Source: SMAG-U1939 sp036376595 (GTDB lineage: Bacteria > Chloroflexota > Ktedonobacteria > Ktedonobacterales > JADMIN01). From it: 39,693 nt of DNA. How positions within the stretch are numbered: position 1 is the first letter of the stretch; every line of letters begins with the position of its first letter. The stretch spans positions 1-39,693 of the forward strand of contig DASVAA010000124.1 of assembly GCA_036376595.1 (NCBI GenBank). Direction: 5' to 3'. Made by a program: the position numbers and the translations under genes. Shown piece by piece: positions 22,290-30,596 of this stretch. Below the pieces are notes generated by a model that ran no database searches, was not told where the DNA came from, and saw only the letters and a list, made by a program, of their open reading frames with translations.

Positions 22290-25200
22290 GTGCGCATTAC
22301 CACCGTCGAGTTGACCAACATCAAGAGCTACCGCCGTGCCCGCATCCCGCTCGCCGAGGGCACCGTCGCCATCCGCGGGCACAACGGCGCCGGCAAGTCC
22401 ACCATCGTTGAGGCCATCGGCTTCGCGCTCTTCGACGCCATCCCTTACGACCAGGCGCAGTTCGTGCGCGAGGGCGAGAAGTCGGGCACGGTGGCGGTCA
22501 GCTTCCTCTCGGCGCTCGACGACCGCGAGTACCAGGTAGTGCGCCGCTGCGGCGCCAACCCGACGTGGTACGTCTACGATGCCGAGCTGCGCGCCCGCGT
22601 GGTCGAGCAGAAGGCCGACGTCGCAGACTTCTTGCGCAAGCACCTGCGTATCGAGAGTGACAGCACCCTCAAAGACCTCTTCAACGACGCGCTCGGCGTA
22701 CCGCAAGGCACCTTCACGGCCGACTTTCTGCTCACGCCGGCCAACCGCAAGAAGAAGTTCGACGCGCTGCTCCAGGTGGAGGACTACGCCGCCGCCACCG
22801 CAAAGCTCAACGACACCCGCAACGCCCTGGCCGACGAGCAGCGCGCGGCGCAGCAGCACGGCGACGATCTGGAGCGCGAGACCGGGCAGATCGCCGGGCT
22901 GCGCGAGCGGCAGGCGGAGTGCCTCCAGCGCGCGCGCGACCTGACCGAGCATCTGGGGCGCTTGCAGGCGGAGCAGGCGGAGGTGGAGAAGCGGCGCGAC
23001 GCGCTGGACAAGCGGCAGCGCGAGATCGCGGGGATGGCGGCGGCAGCGCAGGTGGCGGCCGTCAATGCCGCCGCCGCCGAGGCCCGCCTGCAGAGTGCGA
23101 CGGCACTGTGGGAGGACGCACGCTGCGCGGCCGAGGTGTGTGAGGCGACGCGCACGGTCTATGGGCGGCATACTCAGGCCCAGGTGCGGCAGGCGGAGCT
23201 GGGAGAGCACGCCCGCGAGCGCGACACGCTGGCGCAGCGGCGTGCTGAGGCGGCTCAGGCGCGCGAAGGTGCGGTTCGCGACACTGCCCACGCGCGGCAG
23301 CGGCTGGAAGAGGCTCACGAGGCGGAGCGGCAGATCGTGGCCTTGCAGCCAGCGGTACGCGCACAGACCGATGCTGAGCGTGAGCGCGATGCTGCCCACC
23401 ACGACACGCAGCAGCTCGAATTGCACCGTCGTGCACAGATGAAGGCGACCCGCGAACGCGATCAGATCGATCACGACATGGCCATGGGACGGCAGCGCAT
23501 CGCCGAGCTGCATGCGCTCCAGCCGCTGGCGGACCTGTTGGAGGAGCGGCGTGAGCGGGTCACTCACTTGCAGGATGTGCGGGCACGACGCACTGAGAGG
23601 CAGAAGCGCCTGACCGCGATCGCCGCCGAGTTCGCCAAGCTCGAAGTCAGCCGGCCAGGAGCCGCAAAGCAGCAAGAGAAGGCGCGCAACGACGTGCGCA
23701 AGATACGCGAGCAGCGCGAGGCTGCCGAGGCGCTGCCGGCGCGCGAGGTCGCCTACGCCGAGCTGGACGGCAAGGTGCGCACGCTAGAGGCGCGGATGGA
23801 GCATCACCGCCTCTCGCGCCAGCAGGCCGGCGCGGGGACGTGCCCCTTCCTCGCGGAGCCCTGCCTCAACATCCAGCGGCGCGGCGAGAACAGTCTGGCG
23901 ACCTACTTCGACCGGCGCATCGCCGAAGATGACGCCGCGCTGGCGCCGCTGCGCGTCCGGCTGGCACACATTTCTGAAGCGCTGGCGCTCTCGCGCAAGG
24001 TGCGCCCGTTCTGGGAGCAGCTCGACCGCTACGAGGAGACGCAGCGCGAGGCTGAGCGGCGCGTGGCCGAGATTGAGGAAGGGCTGGCACGGCTGGGGTC
24101 CGAGCAGCAGGAGATTGCGGACTTCCTGGCGAGTGCGCCGGGCCAGGAGGCGCTGGCGGCGGCGCAGCGGGACTTCAAGCAGAGCGACGATGCTGACAAG
24201 CAGCTTCGCGAGCGCGAGGCACGCCAGGCGGAGGTCGCCCGCATGGGCGAGCAGCGCGAGCGGGTGGCGGCGGAGCTGGTCGCGCTAGAGACGCAGATCG
24301 CGGCGCTGGCGGATGCCTCAGAGCGCCTGCAATCCGCCGAGGCCACGCTCGCCAAGCTGGGCAATCCGCGTAGCACGAGCGCGGGCTACGAGCGCATGGC
24401 GAGCGAGAGAACGGCACGCGAGCAAGCGCTGACCGGGGCCGAGCAGCGTGAGGCGGCACTGGGTGAGCGGGTAGCGGCGCTGGATGCCGCGCTGGCGCCC
24501 TACGCTGGGCTGGACGACGCACTGCGCGAGACGCAGGCCGCGCTCGACGCCACGCGCGACGACGCCACCCGATACCTGCAGCACGAGCAGATCGCCGCGC
24601 AGGTTGGGCCGCGGGCCACCGTCCGTGAGGAAGCGCACCAGGCCGCTAGTACGGCCGCTGGGGTCCTGAAAAAGGCGCAGCGTGACCTGGCGCGTGCCGA
24701 AGCGGGCTTCGATGCCGATGAGCTGGCGCGCGTAACCCAGCGCGCCGAGGAGCTGCTGGGCGAGCGGGGCCACACGACCGCGGAGCTACGCCATACCCAG
24801 GAAGCGAGCGCCGAGGTGGCGAAGGAGCTTGCGCGCTGCGAGGCGCTGCTGGGCGACCTGGCCGCCGCGCGCGAGGAGCAGGAGACGCTTGCCGCGCTTC
24901 AGGCGCTGCTGCAGCAGTTCCGCGACACCATCAAAGAGGCCGGGCCGTATGTGATGCGGGCCAGGCTGCGGCACATCTCGACCCAGGCGAATCGTATCTT
25001 CGGCGAGGTCATGGGCGACCGCTCGGCCGAGCTGGCCTGGCAGGGCGACTACGAGATCGTGCTCAAGCGCGATGGCAAAGAGCGCAGCTTTGCGCAGCTG
25101 AGCGGCGGCGAGCAGATGAGCGCCGCGCTGGCCGTGCGCCTGGCGCTCCTGCGTCACCTCACGCGGCTCGATATCGCGTTCTTCGACGAGCCGACGCAGA

Positions 25201-25382
25201 ACATGGATGGCGAGCGCCGTGGCAACCTCGCCGAGCAGATCCGGCGCGTGCGCGGCTTTGACCAGTTGATTGTCATCAGCCACGACGACACCTTCGAGCA
25301 GGGCCTCGACAGCGTCATCCACCTAGAAAAGCGCAACGGCGAGACGATGGTGGTCGAGGAGGGCGCGCTGGTGCCGGCATAG
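22290..25382 (+). CDS. Rad50/SbcC-like SMC-family ATPase
   Basis: A 1030-aa protein with split ABC ATPase ends and long coiled coils. Walker A is GHNGAGKST (30-38), the signature LSGGEQ (937-942) and Walker B LDIAFFDEPT (960-969), followed by the H-loop VISHDD. Residues about 170-500 and 535-905 are Glu/Arg/Ala-rich coiled coil. At the apex C518 and C525 (CPFLAEPC) form a hook-like pair, spaced C-x6-C rather than the CxxC of classic Rad50. Rad50/SbcC partners with an Mre11/SbcD nuclease to process DNA ends and hairpins, but no sbcD is adjacent here. The start is GTG at 22290 with AGGAGG 11 nt upstream. A tnpB element lies directly upstream, and nurA is 3.7 kb downstream. Confidence 0.9.
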   Translation: MRITTVELTNIKSYRRARIPLAEGTVAIRGHNGAGKSTIVEAIGFALFDAIPYDQAQFVREGEKSGTVAVSFLSALDDREYQVVRRCGANPTWYVYDAELRARVVEQKADVADFLRKHLRIESDSTLKDLFNDALGVPQGTFTADFLLTPANRKKKFDALLQVEDYAAATAKLNDTRNALADEQRAAQQHGDDLERETGQIAGLRERQAECLQRARDLTEHLGRLQAEQAEVEKRRDALDKRQREIAGMAAAAQVAAVNAAAAEARLQSATALWEDARCAAEVCEATRTVYGRHTQAQVRQAELGEHARERDTLAQRRAEAAQAREGAVRDTAHARQRLEEAHEAERQIVALQPAVRAQTDAERERDAAHHDTQQLELHRRAQMKATRERDQIDHDMAMGRQRIAELHALQPLADLLEERRERVTHLQDVRARRTERQKRLTAIAAEFAKLEVSRPGAAKQQEKARNDVRKIREQREAAEALPAREVAYAELDGKVRTLEARMEHHRLSRQQAGAGTCPFLAEPCLNIQRRGENSLATYFDRRIAEDDAALAPLRVRLAHISEALALSRKVRPFWEQLDRYEETQREAERRVAEIEEGLARLGSEQQEIADFLASAPGQEALAAAQRDFKQSDDADKQLREREARQAEVARMGEQRERVAAELVALETQIAALADASERLQSAEATLAKLGNPRSTSAGYERMASERTAREQALTGAEQREAALGERVAALDAALAPYAGLDDALRETQAALDATRDDATRYLQHEQIAAQVGPRATVREEAHQAASTAAGVLKKAQRDLARAEAGFDADELARVTQRAEELLGERGHTTAELRHTQEASAEVAKELARCEALLGDLAAAREEQETLAALQALLQQFRDTIKEAGPYVMRARLRHISTQANRIFGEVMGDRSAELAWQGDYEIVLKRDGKERSFAQLSGGEQMSAALAVRLALLRHLTRLDIAFFDEPTQNMDGERRGNLAEQIRRVRGFDQLIVISHDDTFEQGLDSVIHLEKRNGETMVVEEGALVPA

Positions 25383-25514
25383 ATAGCCCGTGTGATGGAG
25401 TTTTCCGTGCTGCTTGCGCTCGTCCGTTAGAATGGATGAGCGCCTGATTTGACGCGGCGGTGCGATGGCACACCGGTTCAGGCGGAGGAGCGGGGGAGCA
25501 GGCAGGGGGACGCG

Positions 25515-26954
25515 ATGGAGGATGGGCAGCAGCACCAAGCCGTAGAGACCGCTGAGGCGACCGCGGCGGACGGCGCGATTGACGAGATCCCGACGGCGGA
25601 GCTGGCGGCGGCTCCGTCCGTTCGCGACGGCGCGCATGTGACGGACGGTGCCACTGCGCCCCAATTTCCGCCCGTCGTCGCGCCTCTTTCCGCGCCGGAT
25701 GTCGTGTCCACCACGCGGGCCGCAGTCCTTACGCACCCTTTCGGCGCGCTGCCCGCCGCAGTGATCGCCGCCTGCTGTTTCGCACTCGTCGGCATCAGCT
25801 ACTCCATTGCCGTAGCATCGGGCGCCGATTGGACGCGCGGGGCGCAGGTCGCGGCTTACGCCGCCTTTGCGCTGGCCTTGTTGGCGCTCGCGGTTGGCGC
25901 GCTGCGCTACGCCGCGGGGCGCAGGGCACTCAGCTTCGTGGTCCTGGCGCTTTTACTGAGTGCGACACTGGTGGGGACCGGTACGGCGGGGCTGCTGATG
26001 GCGCCGAGCCTCCATCGCGCTCAGGCGCGTGTGCTGGAGCAATCTGGCCGCTATGAGGCAGCGATTGCCGAGTACGCGTTGGCTGGCGATAAGGCGCCTG
26101 ACGCGCCCGACACCGCTCGCACCTACGACGAGTGGGCGGCAAGTCTGCTGCGCCAGAAGCAGTACACCGCCGCGCTTTCACGTTACCTGCGGGTGACGAG
26201 CACGTACCCCGGCACCGGCAGCCCCTACCACCAGGCCGAGGCCGGCGTCTTCGCCACCTATGCCGCCTGGATCGCCGTCAACGGCAGCGGCGTACCGTAC
26301 CCGGACGCTATCGAATACATCCAGACCTATATGAAGTCGCCAGCGTGCGACGCGGCCTGCCAGAGCACGGCGAAGGCCATCTTGCCCCAGGCCGCGTACC
26401 AGTTCGGCACCCAGCTCACCGCCGCCGGGCAGTATGCCGAGGCGGTCAAGCAGCTCGCCGCGGTCAAGACGCAATACCCGCAGAGTCCATATGCCGCGCA
26501 GGCGCACACCGCCGCCGCCGTCGCCTATCTTGACCTCGGCCAGCAGCAGCTTCCCACAGCCTGTGGCGACGCGGTGAAGACCTATCAAGCGCTCGCCAAG
26601 AGCTACGCCGACACACCCCAGGGCGCGCAGGCCAAGAAGGCGCTCGACGCGCCGCAACGTGTCACCGGCACTATCGCTCACGTGCCGTCCAATCCCGCGC
26701 CGACGATGTATCTCTCGCGCTCGGCGGACCCCGTCAGCTACTACTTCTCGAACGACTTCCACACCAGCGTGGACAGCCAGTCGGGGTCCTTCACGTTCGC
26801 CAACGTGCCACTCGGCACCTACTTCTTGTCGGCGGTGCGCGATACTGCCGACGGCAGCCAGACAATCTGGTGGAACGCGCCAGATGGCTCGATCTACACC
26901 GTGCAGGTCGGTCCGCTCTGCGGCGCGCAGCTTCCCACATTTACGTACGGGTAG
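25515..26954 (+). CDS. Membrane-anchored TPR-like protein, paralog 1
   Basis: A 479-aa protein of unrecognised function. An acidic, Ala/Glu-rich cytoplasmic N-terminus (about 75 residues) leads to three TM helices (AVIAACCFALVGISYSIAVA, AYAAFALALLALAVGALRYA, LSFVVLALLLSATLVGTGTA). An extracytoplasmic helical-repeat domain follows, with units such as GRYEAAIAEYALAGDKAPDA, KQYTAALSRYLRVTSTYPGT and GQYAEAVKQLAAVKTQYPQS, like TPR/YbgF repeats. The C-terminal about 100 residues are a beta-rich, carboxypeptidase-regulatory-like domain (GSFTFANVPLGTYFLSAVRD). Cysteines (ACDAAC, TACGD, GPLCG) are shared with the next gene. AGGGG precedes the ATG at 25515. It is co-oriented and 33 bp from its paralog. 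Confidence 0.7.
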   Translation: MEDGQQHQAVETAEATAADGAIDEIPTAELAAAPSVRDGAHVTDGATAPQFPPVVAPLSAPDVVSTTRAAVLTHPFGALPAAVIAACCFALVGISYSIAVASGADWTRGAQVAAYAAFALALLALAVGALRYAAGRRALSFVVLALLLSATLVGTGTAGLLMAPSLHRAQARVLEQSGRYEAAIAEYALAGDKAPDAPDTARTYDEWAASLLRQKQYTAALSRYLRVTSTYPGTGSPYHQAEAGVFATYAAWIAVNGSGVPYPDAIEYIQTYMKSPACDAACQSTAKAILPQAAYQFGTQLTAAGQYAEAVKQLAAVKTQYPQSPYAAQAHTAAAVAYLDLGQQQLPTACGDAVKTYQALAKSYADTPQGAQAKKALDAPQRVTGTIAHVPSNPAPTMYLSRSADPVSYYFSNDFHTSVDSQSGSFTFANVPLGTYFLSAVRDTADGSQTIWWNAPDGSIYTVQVGPLCGAQLPTFTYG

Positions 26955-26987
26955 GCAAGCGAGTAGAAATGATGAGGATGGCACGAG

Positions 26988-28886
26988 ATGGACGATCAGG
27001 GGCTTGAACCACGCAGCGCACCACCCGCCACTTCGGAGCCGGACGCGCCGAGCCAGCCGCTTCCACCGTGGCAGATCCCGCAACCTGCCCAGCCGCAGAC
27101 ACCCTCGCCGGCACCTCTGCCCGCGGAGGAGAGTGCGTCGTCTACTCCTACACCGCCCGGATCTGAGCCACCCGCACCGCCGTCTTATGGCAGCGCGCCC
27201 TCCATGCCGCTCTCACCGGTGGCTCCCAGTGTGCCTTCTTACCCAGCGTATCCACCCACCGCCTACCCGCCGTACCCCGGCATAGCCCCAGGGGCTCCCT
27301 CGTTTCCGCTGGCCCCCGGCGGCACAACGCCTGCCTCTCCGGTCTATCCCTCGTATCCCGCTTACCCCGCGTATCCGGCCTATCCCGGCTCGCCATCGGT
27401 ACCGCTGGCACCAAACACACAAGGGCCGGCCAGCTCCGGCTCCTCACCAGCCGCACCTGGCTCAGTACCGCCTGGAACGCTACCGCCTGGAACGTTGCCG
27501 CCCGGAACGTTGCCGCCCGGCGCGCCGTACCCGGAATCCGCAGCGACGCCCTACTACCCGCTCACGCCCGCGCCCTACCCTTACATGCCGTCGTTTCCAG
27601 TCGCCACGACGATCCCGCTCGCGCCACAGCGCCGGATCGCGCAGCCGTTCCCGTTCTGGCTCACGGCCGTGATCACGGGCGGATCGCTGCTTCTTCTTGT
27701 GGTGGCCTTTCTGATCGGCTCGCTAGTTGGAGGGCAGGATTGGGCTGGCAGCGCATTCGTCGCGGGGATCGTCGCGGTTGTGCTGGCACTGGGAGCAATC
27801 GCCTTCTTCGTGGTGCGCATAGCATTGGGGCGGCGCGCCGGATCGACTATCGCGCTGGGGGCGGTGGGCATCGTGTTGCTGGTCTCCGTGGCGCTCGGCG
27901 GTCTCGCCGGATCGGCGCCAATCCACGGGTTCCAAGCCCACGTGCTCGAAAGCGGCGGCTCGTGGAGCGCGGCAGCCCACCAGTACGCGCTCTCTGGCGA
28001 GCGCGCGCCCAACGCCCCCAATATCGCCCGCGTCTATGACGAGTGGGGCGAGAGTCTCTTGCGGCAGGGCAGCTTCTCCTCGGCGGTGGACCGCTTCAAT
28101 ACCGTCGTCAACACGTATGCCGATAGCGGCGCGACAGCCATCAACCGCGCCAATTTGGGGCTCCTGCACGCCTATGGCGCATGGGTTGTGGCGGGAACCG
28201 GCGTGGTACCCTACAGCACCGCGATCGCGTTCTTCTCCACCTATGCCTCCGCGAGCGCGTGCGACACCACCTGTCAGACGCAGGCCCACACGTTTGAGGC
28301 TCAGGCACGCTACCAATACGGCCAGCAACTGGCGACTCAGGGCGCATATCAGGGCGCGATCACGCAGTTCGAGGCGATCCAATCCGAGTTCCCCACCAGC
28401 ACCTACGCCCCTGAGGCGCACGCCGCCGCCGCGAAGGCGTACCTGGCGATGGGCCAGCAGCAGATCAACAGCGACAACTGCTCCACCGACGCCGTCGCGA
28501 CCTACCAGACCCTCGCCAAGAACTACGGCGACACGCCGGAGGGCAGGCAGGCGCAGGCAGCGCTCAAAGCGCCGGTCACGGTGACGGGCCACATCAGCGG
28601 GCCATATCCGCGCAATCCGCCGCCGGCCGCCGTGCTGTCCAAGCATATTGATGCGAATAACCTCGTGTTCTCGTCCGAGTACGTAACTCCCATCAATGCG
28701 GGCAGCGGCGGCTTCACCTTCCGCAATGTGCAGCAGGGCAACTACAATTTCACCACAATCGCCGTCACAGCGACCGCGATTGAGTACGTGACCTGGTTCG
28801 GTCCGGACAACGACGCCTATTTCGTGAAGGTGGGGCCGCTCTGCACGGTCACGTTGGATAATCTCGGCACGTACCCGTCCTCGTAG
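26988..28886 (+). CDS. Membrane-anchored TPR-like protein with Pro/Tyr-rich region, paralog 2
   Basis: A 632-aa protein with the same plan as the preceding gene. It has a long Pro/Ser/Tyr-rich N-terminus (residues 1 to about 205), three TM helices (about 215-310), TPR-like repeats (GSWSAAAHQYALSGERAPNA, GSFSSAVDRFNTVVNTYADS, GAYQGAITQFEAIQSEFPTS) and a C-terminal beta domain (GGFTFRNVQQGNYNFTTI). Conserved cysteines match the first paralog (ACDTTC, NCSTD, GPLCT), which suggests disulphides outside the membrane. The Pro-rich part has YPAYP-type and PPGTL-type repeats and is probably disordered in the cytoplasm. GAGGAT lies upstream of the ATG at 26988. A tandem duplication with later gain of the Pro-rich head is likely; the function is unknown. 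Confidence 0.7.
   Translation: MDDQGLEPRSAPPATSEPDAPSQPLPPWQIPQPAQPQTPSPAPLPAEESASSTPTPPGSEPPAPPSYGSAPSMPLSPVAPSVPSYPAYPPTAYPPYPGIAPGAPSFPLAPGGTTPASPVYPSYPAYPAYPAYPGSPSVPLAPNTQGPASSGSSPAAPGSVPPGTLPPGTLPPGTLPPGAPYPESAATPYYPLTPAPYPYMPSFPVATTIPLAPQRRIAQPFPFWLTAVITGGSLLLLVVAFLIGSLVGGQDWAGSAFVAGIVAVVLALGAIAFFVVRIALGRRAGSTIALGAVGIVLLVSVALGGLAGSAPIHGFQAHVLESGGSWSAAAHQYALSGERAPNAPNIARVYDEWGESLLRQGSFSSAVDRFNTVVNTYADSGATAINRANLGLLHAYGAWVVAGTGVVPYSTAIAFFSTYASASACDTTCQTQAHTFEAQARYQYGQQLATQGAYQGAITQFEAIQSEFPTSTYAPEAHAAAAKAYLAMGQQQINSDNCSTDAVATYQTLAKNYGDTPEGRQAQAALKAPVTVTGHISGPYPRNPPPAAVLSKHIDANNLVFSSEYVTPINAGSGGFTFRNVQQGNYNFTTIAVTATAIEYVTWFGPDNDAYFVKVGPLCTVTLDNLGTYPSS
27468..27512 (+). repeat. 15-bp tandem repeat, 3 units, in coding sequence
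   Basis: Units of the form CCGCCNGGAACGNTN encode P-P-G-T-L three times, with a fourth degenerate P-P-G-A. Changes of 15 bp keep the frame, so copy number may vary. Confidence 0.8.
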
Positions 28887-28935
28887 GGTCCTCGGCCCCC
28901 GGTCCCCCTCTCCCCTGCGAGAGCGAGGGGGAAGC
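28887..28935 (+). repeat. Family B post-stop hairpin repeat
   Basis: It starts at the stop of paralog 2. The core TCCTCGGCCCCCGG is followed by arms CCCCCTC (28904-28910) and GAGGGGG (28925-28931), the same arms as after the DHA2 gene. Confidence 0.7.
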
Positions 28936-28974
28936 GGACGCGGAGGGGCGGAGCAGAGAGGTAACGCCTGGAGT

Positions 28975-28992
28975 GGCGAGACCCGTCTCGCC
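28975..28992 (+). repeat. Family D hairpin repeat
   Basis: Perfect arms GGCGAGAC and GTCTCGCC around CC, 44 nt after the family B copy and 53 nt before nurA. Confidence 0.7.
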
Positions 28993-29045
28993 CTCTGGGC
29001 GTGTGGTGACGAAGCATCAGCGGTGTCCGCGAAGGAGGTGGTGTG

Positions 29046-30491
29046 ATGCTCCACACGCAGCAGGTCGCCGACGCGCTGGAGGCGCAGCGCGAGCGACTCG
29101 CCGGCTACCAGGACGCCCACCAGCAGCGCCTGGAGGTGTTTCGCCGCGCGCTGGCCGGACTGGCGGCACGGTATCCCTCCACGGGCGCGCTGCGTGCGGC
29201 CCTCGCCCAACGCGCCTCCGCCGGTGCCGAGGGTGCGCCTCCGCCGGCCGGAGCCTACCCGACGATCGAGTGGGATGCGTGGGTGGCTCGCGGGACTCAA
29301 GTGTCAGCGCACGTTGCGGCACGGCCGAGGCTACCGGTGCTGCGCTTTGGGCAGACCTTCGCGCACCATGGTGAAGCGCGCGCGTGGGCCGAGCGCCTCG
29401 CGGGCGTCACCACCTTCGCCGTGGATGGCAGCCAGATCCCGCCCTGGCGCGATGCGTCGATCCCAGTGGCGCTCGTGCAGGTCGCGCTCTTCGAGAATCC
29501 GCACCAGCCGCCCGCGCCATACGTGAAGGATGTGGCGGCCGAGCTGCTGGCGCCCGACGACCTGATCCCGCGCGTGCCGGACACCGCCGACGCGCGCACC
29601 GGCCAGGTGCTGACCTACTCGACGCAGCTCGTCCACCTGCGGCGCTTCGAGCTGGAGGCACGCACGGTCATCGAGCGCATGCGCTACCACGCGCGGCGGC
29701 GCGAGCAGGGCGAGGCTGATGCGCGGGGGCTGGTGGTCGCCTTCTACGACGGCAGCCTGATCGTCTCGTTTGCCCTGGCGCTGGCCCGCGAGCAGCGTGA
29801 GCGCTACGTGGCCGCATCGCGCCAGATGCTGGCCGCCTCGACAGAAACGCGCATCCCCCTGGTGGGCTATATAGACACCAGCTACGCACGGGACGTCGTG
29901 ACGCTGCTGAGCGCGCTGGGAGGGGGTGACGGGGAACGCGGAGGCCGCGGAGGCCGCGGAGGGTTCGCGGAGGACGCGGAGAAGGAGAGCAGCGAGCAAC
30001 TACAGAGGGCGCAGAAGGCGCAGACGAGGAACCTGGGAAGAGACGCGGAGGGCGGCGGTGGCAGCGCCGGAACGGGGACGCGCGGGGTGCATGACGCGCT
30101 GCTGTGGCACGGCGCGCTCGAATGGGGCGACCGTACGCCAGCGTTCGTCTCGGCGCGCGGCGATCTGGCGCAGCTCGGCTACGAGATGCAGGCCGAAGAC
30201 GTGGCGTTCGTCTACTTCCAGGCGGCGACCGACCGGCCGCCGGCGCGCATCGAGTTGCCGCGCTGGGTGGTGGACGACGGCCAGCTCGACGCGGTGATGG
30301 ACGTGGTGCGCGCGGAGACCATCGCCGGCACCGGGTATCCCTATCTCATCGAAACGGCCGACGCGGCGGCGGTGATCACGGCGGCCGACCGCGCGCAGTT
30401 CTATGCGCTCTTTCAGCAGTTCGCCGAGCACACGGGGATCGGCTTCTCGTTCTCGCGCAAGGCGCTAAGCAAATCGCGCCGCCGCGTGTGA
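29046..30491 (+). CDS. nurA: NurA-domain DNA repair nuclease with an in-frame insertion
   Basis: A 481-aa NurA-family protein. NurA is an RNase H-fold nuclease that works with the HerA translocase in DNA-end resection in archaea and some bacteria. Key motifs are D127 in FAVDGSQI and D235 in FYDGSLI (metal-binding aspartates), with IPLVGYIDTSYARDVV and the C-terminal ETADAAAVITAADRAQFYAL typical of the family. Residues about 293-340 are a Gly/Arg/Glu/Gln-rich low-complexity insert (GERGGRGGRGGFAEDAEKE) that matches family C intergenic repeats; the NurA fold resumes at DALLWHGALEWGDRTPAFVS. The ATG at 29046 has AAGGAGGT 6 nt upstream; a GTG one codon earlier is possible. No herA is in the window. 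Confidence 0.85.
   Translation: MLHTQQVADALEAQRERLAGYQDAHQQRLEVFRRALAGLAARYPSTGALRAALAQRASAGAEGAPPPAGAYPTIEWDAWVARGTQVSAHVAARPRLPVLRFGQTFAHHGEARAWAERLAGVTTFAVDGSQIPPWRDASIPVALVQVALFENPHQPPAPYVKDVAAELLAPDDLIPRVPDTADARTGQVLTYSTQLVHLRRFELEARTVIERMRYHARRREQGEADARGLVVAFYDGSLIVSFALALAREQRERYVAASRQMLAASTETRIPLVGYIDTSYARDVVTLLSALGGGDGERGGRGGRGGFAEDAEKESSEQLQRAQKAQTRNLGRDAEGGGGSAGTGTRGVHDALLWHGALEWGDRTPAFVSARGDLAQLGYEMQAEDVAFVYFQAATDRPPARIELPRWVVDDGQLDAVMDVVRAETIAGTGYPYLIETADAAAVITAADRAQFYALFQQFAEHTGIGFSFSRKALSKSRRRV
29926..30060 (+). repeat. Family C low-complexity repeat inside nurA
   Basis: A run of GCGGAG/GGCCGCGGAG-type units followed by GAGGGCGCAGAAGGCGCAGA. Its composition and wording match the intergenic family C stretches at 30495-30590, 36250-36350 (opposite strand) and 6793-6846 (opposite strand). 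It keeps the nurA frame. Confidence 0.6.
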
Positions 30492-30494
30492 GCG

Positions 30495-30590
30495 AAGGGG
30501 AGTACGGAGAACGCGAAGGACGCGACGCGAGCGCCGAGGACGCGAAGAGGGAGAGAAGAAAGAGGACACGGAGGGCGCGGACAGTATGAG
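30495..30590 (+). repeat. Family C low-complexity repeat after nurA
   Basis: An AGAACGCGAAGGACGCGA-type purine-rich run filling the nurA-30597 gap. It is close in pattern to the insert in nurA itself. Confidence 0.55.
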
Positions 30591-30596
30591 CGCGGA

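Noticed and set aside
21423..23675. A 750-codon open frame on the minus strand
   Set aside because: It spans antisense to both tnpB and the Rad50-like gene, has no family match and reflects GC-rich codon bias.
27340..27400. CRISPR-like repetition of TATCCC/TACCCC units
   Set aside because: It is a short coding repeat for a Tyr-Pro-Ala pattern, with no spacers or regular 28-37 bp repeats.
27723..29300. A 525-codon minus-strand frame
   Set aside because: It is antisense to paralog 2 and the nurA start, Arg/Gly/His-rich and without domain signature.
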